Assembly (NCBI GenBank): GCA_026989405.1
Contig: JALSJL010000095.1
Coordinates: 1 to 26,935, forward strand
Direction of reading: 5' to 3'
Source: Marinosulfonomonas sp.
Lineage (GTDB): Bacteria; Pseudomonadota; Alphaproteobacteria; Rhodobacterales; Rhodobacteraceae
Length of the DNA: 26,935 bases
Below are positions 7,576-14,882 of this stretch, one piece after another. Each line of letters starts with the position of its first letter. Position 1 is the stretch's first letter. Under the pieces are notes generated by a model. It was not told the origin of the DNA, ran no database searches, and saw nothing but the letters and a program-made list of their open reading frames with translations. The position numbers were made by a program, and so were the translations under genes.

Positions 7576-7604
7576 ACCCCCGAGGATATTTCGGCGAAAA
7601 AGAA
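7576..7604 (+). repeat. Dispersed intergenic motif, copy 1
   Basis: The segment ends in a 20-base core, GATATTTCGGCGAAAAAGAA (7585-7604), preceded by a C/G-rich CCCCCGAG. The same core with 18 of 20 matches occurs on the opposite strand at 24297-24316. Both copies lie in gaps between convergent genes. From memory, similar strings follow many genes in Rhodobacteraceae genomes; the function is unknown. Confidence 0.5.
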
Positions 7605-7660
7605 CCGGCCGGGACGCTGTGAGAGGCGTGACCGGGTGTTGCCAGGTGGCACATGCGGTT

Positions 7661-8134
7661 TCAGCCGGCGGTGTCCTTGACGGCTTCCATCGATACATGG
7701 GTCGAGGTGTTTGCGACAAATGGCAGTGTCGAAACCTTTTCGCCCAGCACTGATCTGTAGGTCTTGATGTCCGTTGTGCGGATTTTCAGGAGATAGTCGA
7801 AGGCGCCCGCGATCATGTGGCATTGCTCGACCTCGGGCAATTCCCGGACCGCGGCATTGAAGGCCGCCAGTGCCTTTTCCGAGGTGTCGGACAGTTTGAC
7901 CTCGACGAAAGCCACATGTTCAAGCCGAAGTTTGGCCGGGTTGACGATGGCCCGGAAGCCGAGGATGTAGCCGTCGGCCTGCAGCCGTTTCAGGCGCACC
8001 TGGCAGGGGGTTTTCGAGAGTCCGACACGTCGGGCCAGTTCGGTGACCGGCAGGCGGCCGTGTTGCGACAGAATCGCCAGAATCTTCCTGTCGTAGCCGT
8101 CTAGTGGATCGAAATTGTCGATTGTTTTGGGCAT
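7661..8134 (-). CDS. putR: Lrp/AsnC-family proline-responsive regulator PutR
   Basis: A 157-residue Lrp/AsnC regulator. The N-terminal helix-turn-helix reads DRKILAILSQHGRLPVTELA then RRVGLSKTPCQVRLKRLQADGYI-type sequence (about residues 15-60). The C-terminal RAM effector domain includes FVEVKLS, EVEQCHMIAGAFDYLLKIRT and a final LPFVANTSTHVSMEAVK segment. ATG 8134 was chosen because conserved sequence starts shortly after it; GGAG lies 13 bases upstream, slightly far, and a TTG nine bases earlier is an alternative. It is divergent from putA, as in Rhodobacter capsulatus, where PutR activates putA in response to proline. Autoregulation is likely for the family. Confidence 0.92.
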   Translation of the reverse strand: MPKTIDNFDPLDGYDRKILAILSQHGRLPVTELARRVGLSKTPCQVRLKRLQADGYILGFRAIVNPAKLRLEHVAFVEVKLSDTSEKALAAFNAAVRELPEVEQCHMIAGAFDYLLKIRTTDIKTYRSVLGEKVSTLPFVANTSTHVSMEAVKDTAG

Positions 8135-8138
8135 CTGG

Positions 8139-8192
8139 ACCAAAATACTCCGAAAAAATGGTTCAAGGGATGGTATATTCACCAGTATTGGG
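8139..8192. promoter_or_regulatory. Candidate PutR operator region between putR and putA
   Basis: In the 114-base divergent gap, CCAAAATACT (8140-8149) and AGTATTGGG (8184-8192) form an imperfect inverted repeat separated by about 34 bases. The stretch between is AT-rich compared with its surroundings (TGGTATATTCACC). This spacing would suit the multimeric, DNA-wrapping binding of Lrp-type proteins, but no footprint-level motif is known to me for this site. Confidence 0.3.
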
Positions 8193-8248
8193 AAGCAAGA
8201 CTTTCGCCGATTTGTTACGCTGAGCCGGCAACAGACAGGGGCCGGCAA

Positions 8249-11200
8249 ATGACATCGCTTGAACAACTGCGTGAAACCATTCGCAGCAATCGCCTTGAGC
8301 CGGATGCCGCCGTCTTGCAGCGTTTGCGCGAGAACGCCGGGATTTCGGCCGACCGGCGTGCCCTTGCGGCGCAACGTGCCGTTGGTCTGGTGCGCGAGAT
8401 CCGGAAGCTGCGCAGTCCGGGCCTGATGGAGGTGTTTCTGGCCGAATACGGCTTGTCCACCGACGAAGGGGTGGCGCTGATGTGTCTGGCCGAGGCGTTG
8501 CTGCGGGTGCCCGACGTGCAGACCATTGACGAGCTGATCGAAGACAAGATTGCCCCTTCCGACTGGAGCGAGCATCTTGGCCGGTCCTCGTCGCCGATGG
8601 TCAATGCGTCGACCTGGGCGTTGATGCTGACCGGCAAGGTTCTGCGCGAGGACTCGGAAGGGCTGGCGGCCCGGTTGAAGGGGGCGGTCCGTCGGGTCGG
8701 AGAGCCGGTCATCCGCACCGCGGTCGGGCGTGCGATGAAAGAGATGGGGCGCCAGTTCGTGTTGGGCGAAACGATGGCCGACGCCATCCGGCGTGGTCAG
8801 GCCATGCAGGACAAGGGCTACAGTTACTCTTACGACATGCTGGGCGAAGCGGCTTTGACGGCTGCCGATGCCAGGCGAAACCACGACGCCTACGCGGCCT
8901 CGATCGCCAGGCTTGCGCCGCTTTGCACGGGGTCCGACCCACGCGACAACCCCGGCATTTCCATCAAGCTGTCGGCCATCCACCCGCGCTATGACGCGAT
9001 GCAGCACGAAAGGGTCATGGGTGAACTGGTCCCACGGGTGCGCGATCTGGCCCGGCAGGCGGCGGCACATGGGATGGGGTTGAACATCGACGCCGAAGAA
9101 GCCGACCGGCTGGAGCTGTCGCTTGACGTGATCGAGGCGGTCCTGCGCGATGACGGGCTTGCCGGCTGGGACGGGTTTGGCGTGGTGGTCCAGGCCTATT
9201 CCAAACGCGCCGGCGCGGTGATCGACTGGCTGCATGCCCTGGCCGCCGGGCTTGACCGCAAGATCATGGTGCGCCTGGTCAAGGGGGCCTACTGGGACAC
9301 CGAGATCAAGCATGCCCAGGTCGAGGGGCTGGCCGGTTTCCCGGTGTTCCAGCGCAAGGAAGCAACCGATGTGTCCTACCTGTGCTGCGCGCAAAAACTG
9401 CTGTCCATGCGCGCGCGCATCTATCCGCAGTTCGCAACCCACAATGCGCATACCGTCGCCAGCATTCTCGAGCTGGCCGGTGACCGGGACAGTTTCGAGT
9501 TTCAGCGCCTGCACGGCATGGGCGAGGCGCTTCATGAACTGGTGCGTGCCGCGCATGGCACGCGGTGCCGCATTTATGCGCCGGTCGGAACGCACCGCGA
9601 CCTGTTGGCCTATCTGGTGCGGCGGCTGTTGGAAAATGGCGCGAACAGTTCTTTCGTAAACCAGATCGTTTCCGATGAAATCAGCCCCGAGCAGATCTGC
9701 GCCGACCCGTTTGATGCTCTGGATGCGCTTGGGTCGCCTCTCAATCCGGCGGTCGTGCCGGCCGAGCGGCTGTTTGAGCCGCTCCGGGCAAATTCGCGCG
9801 GGTTCGATCTGCGCGATCCCCTGTCGGTGAAAACCATCGAAGCCGCCCGCGCGCCCTTGCGCAAGACACAGTGGCGCGCCGGGCCGCTGATTGCGGGCCG
9901 GGCCGGTGGCGGCGGTGAGACAGTCGCCATTGTGAACCCTGCCAACCCTGCCGATGTGGTTGGCGAAGTGAGCCTTGCGGCCCCGCAGGATGTCGAAACG
10001 GCGCTGGCCGCCGCGCGTATCTGGCAGGAGGCCCCGGCCCGGCGGCAGGATATCCTGCACCGGGCGGCCGAGTTGTTCCAGACCAATTTCGGCGCGTTCT
10101 TTTCGCTTCTGGCCCGCGAAGCCGGCAAGACACCGGACGATGCGGTCGCAGAACTGCGCGAGGCGGTGGATTTCCTGTATTACTACGGCCGCGAGGGCGC
10201 GCGCCTGGCCGGCACCGGGCCGCGCGGCATCATATCCTGCATTTCCCCCTGGAACTTCCCGCTTGCGATCTTCACCGGGCAGATCGCGGCCGCGTTGGCG
10301 GCGGGCAACGGTGTGCTGGCCAAGCCGGCCGAGGCCACGCCGCTGGTCGCACACAGGGCGGTACAGCTGCTGCATGAGGCCGGTGTTGCGCGCGAGGCCT
10401 TGCAGTTGCTGCCCGGCCATGGCGCGCAGGTCGGGGCGCAGATAACCGGCACGGCCAGGATCGACGGGGTTTGCTTCACCGGCTCCACCGAAACAGCGCA
10501 GGCGATCAACCGGGCGATGGCCTCGGCGGCTGGCCCCGAGGCCCCGCTCATTGCCGAGACCGGCGGCATCAATGGGATGATTGTCGATAGCACCGCGCTG
10601 CCCGAGCAGGCGGTTCAGGACGTGCTCGACTCGGCGTTCCGGTCGGCCGGCCAGCGCTGTTCGGCACTGCGCGTGCTGTATGTTCAGGAAGATGTGGCGG
10701 ACGGGTTTCTTGAAATGCTGTTTGGCGCGATGGATGAATTGCGGCTGGGCGACCCGTGGTCGATGTCCACTGATATCGGCCCGATCATTGATGCGCGCGC
10801 GCGCGCCGGGATTGCGGCACATGTCGAGACTGCGCGCCGCGAAGGGCGGCTGCTGAAACAACTCGCCGAACCGGCGGTTGGCCATTTTATTGGCCCGGCG
10901 GTTCTCCGGGTCGGCGGCATCGGCGACGTCGAACGCGAGGTGTTCGGGCCCGTGCTGCATGTCGCGACATTCGCGGCGCGCGAATTGCCAGGCATCGTCG
11001 ATGACATTAATGCGCGCGGGTATGGCCTGACCTTTGGCATGCATTCGCGCATCGATGACCGTATCGAGGCCGTGACGGCGCGGATGCGGGCCGGCAATAT
11101 CTACATCAACCGCAACCAGATTGGCGCGATCGTTGCAAGCCAGCCGTTTGGCGGTGAAGGCTTGTCGGGGACCGGGCCAAAGGCGGGCGGGCCAGCTTAT

Positions 11201-11734
11201 GTAGAGCGTTTCACGCGCGATGTGGTGCTGAGTTCGGTGCCGGTTTCGGGCCGGTCCGCGGATATCGCGCAGGTGCAGCGTCTGGTTGACGCGGCCGAGG
11301 TTTCGCAGGCCCCGCTTTGGCGCCGGTCGCTGCCGGGGCCGACCGGCGAAAGCAACCGTTTGTCGGGCTATGGGCGCGGGGTGTTCCTGTGCCTTGGTGC
11401 CAGCCCGGAAGATGCCGAGATCCAGGCCGAGATCGTCAATCGCAACGGCTGTCGGGCGGTCATCGTGGCGCCGGGTGCAAAAGGCGAGGGGGCCGTCGAC
11501 GGCGTGCTTGCGCGGAGCGCGCTTGAACATATCCGCGCCATAGCGGGCGTGGTGCTCTGGAGCGACGAAGCAGACAGGCGCGCGGCGCGAAAGGCCCTGG
11601 CCGCGCGCGAAGGGCCGATCCTGCCGCTGATCACCGAGCGCCACTTCGACGAACGCTGCCAGACAGAGCGCCACGTCTGCGTCGACACCACGGCGGCGGG
11701 CGGAAACGCGGCCCTGCTGGCGCAGACATCCTGA
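8249..11734 (+). CDS. putA: Bifunctional proline dehydrogenase / L-glutamate gamma-semialdehyde dehydrogenase PutA
   Basis: An 1161-residue enzyme converting proline to glutamate in two steps with channelling of P5C. The N-terminal part lacks the ribbon-helix-helix DNA-binding domain of E. coli PutA. The FAD proline dehydrogenase barrel (about residues 170-475) shows YSYDMLGEAALT, LSAIHPRYD, RLVKGAYWDTEIKHAQ, FATHNAHT and YAPVGTHRDLLAYLVRRLLE. The P5C dehydrogenase domain (about 540-1000) shows ISPWNFPLAIFTGQ, FTGSTETAQ, the general base in IAETGGINGMI and the catalytic Cys in SAGQRCSALR. A C-terminal ALDH-like domain with the conserved DTTAAGGNAALLA flap completes a type B PutA. Start ATG 8249 follows AGGGG. 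Control is expected from the divergent putR, because this PutA cannot repress its own gene. Confidence 0.97.
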   Translation: MTSLEQLRETIRSNRLEPDAAVLQRLRENAGISADRRALAAQRAVGLVREIRKLRSPGLMEVFLAEYGLSTDEGVALMCLAEALLRVPDVQTIDELIEDKIAPSDWSEHLGRSSSPMVNASTWALMLTGKVLREDSEGLAARLKGAVRRVGEPVIRTAVGRAMKEMGRQFVLGETMADAIRRGQAMQDKGYSYSYDMLGEAALTAADARRNHDAYAASIARLAPLCTGSDPRDNPGISIKLSAIHPRYDAMQHERVMGELVPRVRDLARQAAAHGMGLNIDAEEADRLELSLDVIEAVLRDDGLAGWDGFGVVVQAYSKRAGAVIDWLHALAAGLDRKIMVRLVKGAYWDTEIKHAQVEGLAGFPVFQRKEATDVSYLCCAQKLLSMRARIYPQFATHNAHTVASILELAGDRDSFEFQRLHGMGEALHELVRAAHGTRCRIYAPVGTHRDLLAYLVRRLLENGANSSFVNQIVSDEISPEQICADPFDALDALGSPLNPAVVPAERLFEPLRANSRGFDLRDPLSVKTIEAARAPLRKTQWRAGPLIAGRAGGGGETVAIVNPANPADVVGEVSLAAPQDVETALAAARIWQEAPARRQDILHRAAELFQTNFGAFFSLLAREAGKTPDDAVAELREAVDFLYYYGREGARLAGTGPRGIISCISPWNFPLAIFTGQIAAALAAGNGVLAKPAEATPLVAHRAVQLLHEAGVAREALQLLPGHGAQVGAQITGTARIDGVCFTGSTETAQAINRAMASAAGPEAPLIAETGGINGMIVDSTALPEQAVQDVLDSAFRSAGQRCSALRVLYVQEDVADGFLEMLFGAMDELRLGDPWSMSTDIGPIIDARARAGIAAHVETARREGRLLKQLAEPAVGHFIGPAVLRVGGIGDVEREVFGPVLHVATFAARELPGIVDDINARGYGLTFGMHSRIDDRIEAVTARMRAGNIYINRNQIGAIVASQPFGGEGLSGTGPKAGGPAYVERFTRDVVLSSVPVSGRSADIAQVQRLVDAAEVSQAPLWRRSLPGPTGESNRLSGYGRGVFLCLGASPEDAEIQAEIVNRNGCRAVIVAPGAKGEGAVDGVLARSALEHIRAIAGVVLWSDEADRRAARKALAAREGPILPLITERHFDERCQTERHVCVDTTAAGGNAALLAQTS

Positions 11735-11769
11735 GCCACCGCGCCGTTGTCCGAGCCTGACGCTGCGGT

Positions 11770-12213
11770 TCAGCTGCGGGTATCCATCCAGATGGTCACA
11801 GGCCCGTCATTGACCAGGGAAACCTGCATGTCCGCGCCAAACTCTCCCGTGTCGACATGGATGCCATGGCTCGCCAGGTCGCTTGCGAACTGCTCATACA
11901 GGGCGCGACCCTGTTCGGGGGGCGCGGCGTCTGAAAAGCCGGGGCGATTGCCGCGCGATGTATCGGCGGCCAGGGTGAACTGGCTGACGACCAGTGCGCT
12001 TGCGCCGGCATCGGCCAGCGGGCGGTTCATCCGGCCCTGGTCGTCGGCGAAGATGCGCAACCGGGCGATCTTGCCGGCAAGGCGTGTCACCTCGGCTTCG
12101 CTGTCGCCCTGCATGGCGCAGATGAAGATCAGAAGGCCGGGGCCGGTTTCGCCGATGGGTCTGCCTGCGACCTCGACCGACGCCCGGGTGACGCGCTGGA
12201 TCAGGGCCCGCAT
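11770..12213 (-). CDS. dtd: D-aminoacyl-tRNA deacylase
   Basis: A 147-residue DTD1-type protein starting MRALIQRVTRASVEVAGRPI. It has the two family signatures: SQFTLAADT (about residues 77-85) and the cross-subunit Gly-cisPro motif in VNDGPVTIWMDT near the C terminus. The enzyme removes D-amino acids (and glycine from tRNA-Ala) from charged tRNA, guarding translation. Its ATG overlaps the stop of the upstream PfkB kinase by one base (TGATG), so translation is probably coupled. It is convergent with putA over a gap of 35 bases in which I see no strong terminator. Confidence 0.96.
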   Translation of the reverse strand: MRALIQRVTRASVEVAGRPIGETGPGLLIFICAMQGDSEAEVTRLAGKIARLRIFADDQGRMNRPLADAGASALVVSQFTLAADTSRGNRPGFSDAAPPEQGRALYEQFASDLASHGIHVDTGEFGADMQVSLVNDGPVTIWMDTRS

Positions 12214-13130
12214 CAGAGCTCATCCTTCCAGGGCGGGTTTGCCCCCGCGCGCGAGACCGTGACGGCCGCGGCCCGGACGCCCAGGGAAAGCGCGCCGCTC
12301 AGCGTCGCCGCGTCAATCGTGCCCAGGGCCGCCTTGTCCAGCGCGCCGGCCCTGTCAAGGGCGGCAAGCACGCCGGCATTGAAGGTGTCGCCGGCCCCCA
12401 CGGTATCGACGACCTCGACGCGCGGGGCGGGGGCGTGCAGCTCAAGCGTGCGGGTGATGGCGCGCGCGCCGTCTGCGCCTTCGGTCAGAAAGACAATGCG
12501 CGCGCTGTCACCGATCAGCTCGCGTGCAAGCGCCACCGGGTCGCCGCTGCCCGACAGCCAGAGCAGGTCCTCGTCCGACAGCTTGACGATATCGGCCCGC
12601 GCCATCATCCGGGCGATACGCGCGCGATAGGCGGGGACATCGGAAATGAAATCCGGCCGGATATTGGGATCAAGCATGGTCAGGCGACCGGTTTCGCGCA
12701 TCATCAGCGCTTCGTAGGCTTCGGCACAGGGCATCACCGCAAGTGATATCCCGCCGAAAAACAGGGCCGACACGCGCGCTGGCAGTTCTGGCAGGTCGGA
12801 TTCGCCCAACATCCGTCCGGCGGTGTTTTCGTCATAAAACGTATAGGTTGCCTGCCCGTCGGCAAGCTGCACAAAGGCCAGCGTGGTGGGGCGCTTGCTG
12901 ATCACCGCGAGGGTTGCGTCAACCCGGCTGGCCTCCAGCGCCCGTTGCAGGCGCTGGCCGAAAAGGTCGTCGGAAAGGCCGCTGAAAAAGGCGGCTTCCG
13001 CGCCCAGCCGGCCAAGCGCGACCGCCGTGTTGAACACCGCGCCGCCGGGGAAGGGCTCAAACGCATCGTGGCCCTGGGCCGTCTTGCGCGCGAGCATGTC
13101 GATCAGGGCTTCTCCGGCACATAAAATCAT
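12213..13130 (-). CDS. PfkB-family carbohydrate kinase (fructokinase-like)
   Basis: A 305-residue ribokinase-fold sugar kinase. The N terminus MILCAGEALIDMLARK and the GGAVFNTAVALGRLG substrate-binding signature are followed by the DPNIRPDF segment, KLSDEDLLWLSG and the ATP-binding, catalytic-base motif DTVGAGDTFNAG near residue 245. These are closest to the fructokinase branch, but the sugar cannot be fixed from sequence; no transporter or sugar-pathway gene is adjacent. ATG 13130 has AAGGA 8 bases upstream. It is co-transcribed with dtd (1-base overlap) and divergent from hsp20 across a 121-base gap. Confidence 0.9.
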   Translation of the reverse strand: MILCAGEALIDMLARKTAQGHDAFEPFPGGAVFNTAVALGRLGAEAAFFSGLSDDLFGQRLQRALEASRVDATLAVISKRPTTLAFVQLADGQATYTFYDENTAGRMLGESDLPELPARVSALFFGGISLAVMPCAEAYEALMMRETGRLTMLDPNIRPDFISDVPAYRARIARMMARADIVKLSDEDLLWLSGSGDPVALARELIGDSARIVFLTEGADGARAITRTLELHAPAPRVEVVDTVGAGDTFNAGVLAALDRAGALDKAALGTIDAATLSGALSLGVRAAAVTVSRAGANPPWKDEL

Positions 13131-13190
13131 CGCTGTGGTCCTTGCCGAGCCATTTTCTTTTCATCTCTGGCCAATTTCATGAAGCCCCGG

Positions 13191-13220
13191 GTCTCGAAAC
13201 TTTCGAGACAATTCCTACAT
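13191..13220 (+). promoter_or_regulatory. 19-bp palindrome and possible heat-shock promoter of hsp20
   Basis: GTCTCGAAA-C-TTTCGAGAC (13191-13209) is a perfect inverted repeat with a one-base centre. The motif CTCGAAA (13193-13199), then 14 bases, then CCTACAT (13214-13220) resembles a sigma-32 promoter (CTTGAAA / CCCCATNT type). The palindrome would thus overlap the -35 region, a good place for a repressor. It does not match the CIRCE element bound by HrcA. Confidence 0.45.
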
Positions 13221-13251
13221 AAGAGGCAACCGAGGGAAAAGGAGGAATGAC

Positions 13252-13671
13252 ATGATCGAGAAAACGACATCCGGTGGCCTCTTGCCACAAATGCTGGCCC
13301 CGTTTCAGACCTTGGGCTCCAAATTGCGCGAGCTGCTGGTGCCGGCTTCCGAGGCCTCTTCTGACACCGAAGCCTATGAAATCGCGATCGAACTTCCGGG
13401 CGTTGACAGCGACGATATCGACGTGACGATCGAAGGCGATGTTCTGACCGTGAGCGGCGAGAAAAAACTGGAGCGCGAGGAAAAGGGCGACACCTGGTAT
13501 TTTTCCGAACGCCAGTATGGCGCGTTTTCGCGCAGTTTCCGACTGCCCGCAGACGCAGACCCGTCGGCGGTATCGGCCGATCTGAAGGACGGCGTTCTGA
13601 AATTGCGTATCGGACGCCTCAAGGCCAAGGACGGCGAGGGCACGCGCAGCATTCGCATTTCCAAGGGCTGA
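13252..13671 (+). CDS. Small heat-shock protein, Hsp20 / alpha-crystallin family
   Basis: A 139-residue chaperone. The alpha-crystallin domain spans about residues 40-130: YEIAIELPGVDSDDIDVTIE, DVLTVSGEKK, the FSERQYGAFSRSFRLP strand and LKDGVLKLRIGR. The C-terminal I-x-I anchoring motif is present as IRI (residues 134-136). Such proteins form oligomers in the cytoplasm and hold unfolding proteins. ATG 13252 has the strong ribosome site GGAGGA 5 bases upstream (13241-13246). A 19-bp palindrome overlapping a sigma-32-like promoter lies just upstream, fitting heat or stress induction. A perfect 11-bp hairpin follows the gene. Confidence 0.95.
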   Translation: MIEKTTSGGLLPQMLAPFQTLGSKLRELLVPASEASSDTEAYEIAIELPGVDSDDIDVTIEGDVLTVSGEKKLEREEKGDTWYFSERQYGAFSRSFRLPADADPSAVSADLKDGVLKLRIGRLKAKDGEGTRSIRISKG

Positions 13672-13693
13672 TGCCGGCAGGTTGACAAACGGG

Positions 13694-13721
13694 TTCGGGC
13701 GCGGCTGGTTCCGCGCCCGAA
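13694..13721. terminator. Bidirectional hairpin terminator between hsp20 and the zinc-ribbon gene
   Basis: TTCGGGCGCGG (13694-13704) and CCGCGCCCGAA (13711-13721) form a perfect 11-bp stem with loop CTGGTT, in the 51-base gap between two convergent genes. The flanks are only modestly T-rich. Confidence 0.7.
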
Positions 13722-13722
13722 T

Positions 13723-14838
13723 TCATTTCTGGGCAGCCAGATAGCCGATGGCGCCGGCGGCGATGGCGACAGCGAGAACGGCAAAGGTGATCTTCCAGAC
13801 CGACCAGGGCCGCTCTCCCTGCACCCGCCCGCTGCGCCCGTTGACCACGAAACGATAGGTGCGCCCGCGATACTTGTAGGCGGCCAGCCAGACCGGCAGA
13901 AGCACATGTTTGAAGGTCACATCAGACACTTGTGTTCTGATCTCACGGATCCTTTGCCGGTCGCCGCCGATGTCGAACCGCACGTCGCGCCGGATCACGC
14001 GATCCATCTTTTCGCGCGCGGCGGAAAAGCCGTCCTCCAGGCTCACGGTATAACCTTCGGCGCGAAACCCCGCGAGGTATTCCGGCTGATAGGGTTCGAG
14101 TTCGGCCAGATCCCAGGGTTCCAGCGCATCGGTGAACGTCCTGGGCAATGAATGCGAGGCCAGGACCAGAACATCGTCAAACCAGCGCGCGACCCGCCCG
14201 CTGACCGAGCGCCAACGCACCTTCTGAACGCGTCTTGTCTCGGTGCGGCCGTTGCGCTTGACGGTGCGCGTGACATGGTAGATCGTGCCTCTCTGGCCGC
14301 GATACCGGCTTTTGGTATCTGCATCGAAGGTCCAGTAGGGAACGTAAATTCCCTGCATTTTCCGGCCCTTGCGTGCGTATTCTTTCAATCCGCCGGGGGC
14401 GAACCAGAGCCGGCCAAGCCAGTTGATCATGGCCTCGCGCGCTTCGCGTTCCGACAGGGAAAACGGCAGCACGCCTTTCGGTTTGATGTGCCGCTGCAGG
14501 CCGGTGTCGGTGACAATCGGGGTTGCACAAAACGGACATTGGGCGGCGTGAACATTGGGATCGAACTCGAACTCGGCTCCGCAATTCGTGCATTTGACGG
14601 TGCGGATGTCCTCGAATTCGGCTTGTGGAAGCGCCGCCTGAAGCGCCTGTTCGAAATCCAGTTCCCGGATCGGTTCAGCCGCCTCGCCATGGCCCTCGAT
14701 TGCCTGGGTGTTGCCGCAGAAATCGCACACCAACTGGTCCGCAGAGGGGTCAAAACGCATGTCGGCGCCGCATTGATCGCACGGAAAGCGATAGACCTCA
14801 GCGGGTGTGCTGGTCGTGGTGGCGGGCTGATCGGGCAA
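13723..14838 (-). CDS. Membrane-anchored double zinc-ribbon protein (TFIIB-type zinc ribbon, YdjG-like)
   Basis: A 371-residue protein with two N-terminal zinc ribbons: CDQC...CDFC (Cys 20, 23, 38, 41) and CTNC...CPFC (Cys 83, 86, 101, 104). A middle domain with MQGIYVPYWTFDADTKSRYR, RYRGQRGT and later HVLLPVWLAAYKYRGRTYRF follows, and one C-terminal helix (WKITFAVLAVAIAAGAIGYL). Such proteins are often misannotated as primosomal or helicase-related; no helicase motif is present. I place the start at TTG 14838 because GGAGG lies 8 bases upstream; a GTG at 14868 is in frame but has no ribosome site. It is the last gene of the minus-strand block, 44 bases after the SPFH gene, the pairing seen for YdjG and YdjI in Bacillus. 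Its molecular role is unknown. Confidence 0.88.
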   Translation of the reverse strand: MPDQPATTTSTPAEVYRFPCDQCGADMRFDPSADQLVCDFCGNTQAIEGHGEAAEPIRELDFEQALQAALPQAEFEDIRTVKCTNCGAEFEFDPNVHAAQCPFCATPIVTDTGLQRHIKPKGVLPFSLSEREAREAMINWLGRLWFAPGGLKEYARKGRKMQGIYVPYWTFDADTKSRYRGQRGTIYHVTRTVKRNGRTETRRVQKVRWRSVSGRVARWFDDVLVLASHSLPRTFTDALEPWDLAELEPYQPEYLAGFRAEGYTVSLEDGFSAAREKMDRVIRRDVRFDIGGDRQRIREIRTQVSDVTFKHVLLPVWLAAYKYRGRTYRFVVNGRSGRVQGERPWSVWKITFAVLAVAIAAGAIGYLAAQK

Positions 14839-14882
14839 GTTCGACGCCTCCGGAAAGATCTTGTGCACTCAGTCGGTTGCGG

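Noticed and set aside
10793..10807. Alternating GC run as Z-DNA or simple repeat
   Set aside because: It is explained by Ala/Arg codons within the conserved P5C dehydrogenase domain of putA.
7661..11674. A 1337-codon open frame on the minus strand across putA
   Set aside because: Only its last 157 codons are a real gene (putR). The rest is the GC-rich antisense of putA, has no family features, and its composition follows from putA codon use.
13191..13209. CIRCE element for HrcA
   Set aside because: Half-sites GTCTCGAAA/TTTCGAGAC with a one-base centre differ from TTAGCACTC-N9-GAGTGCTAA.
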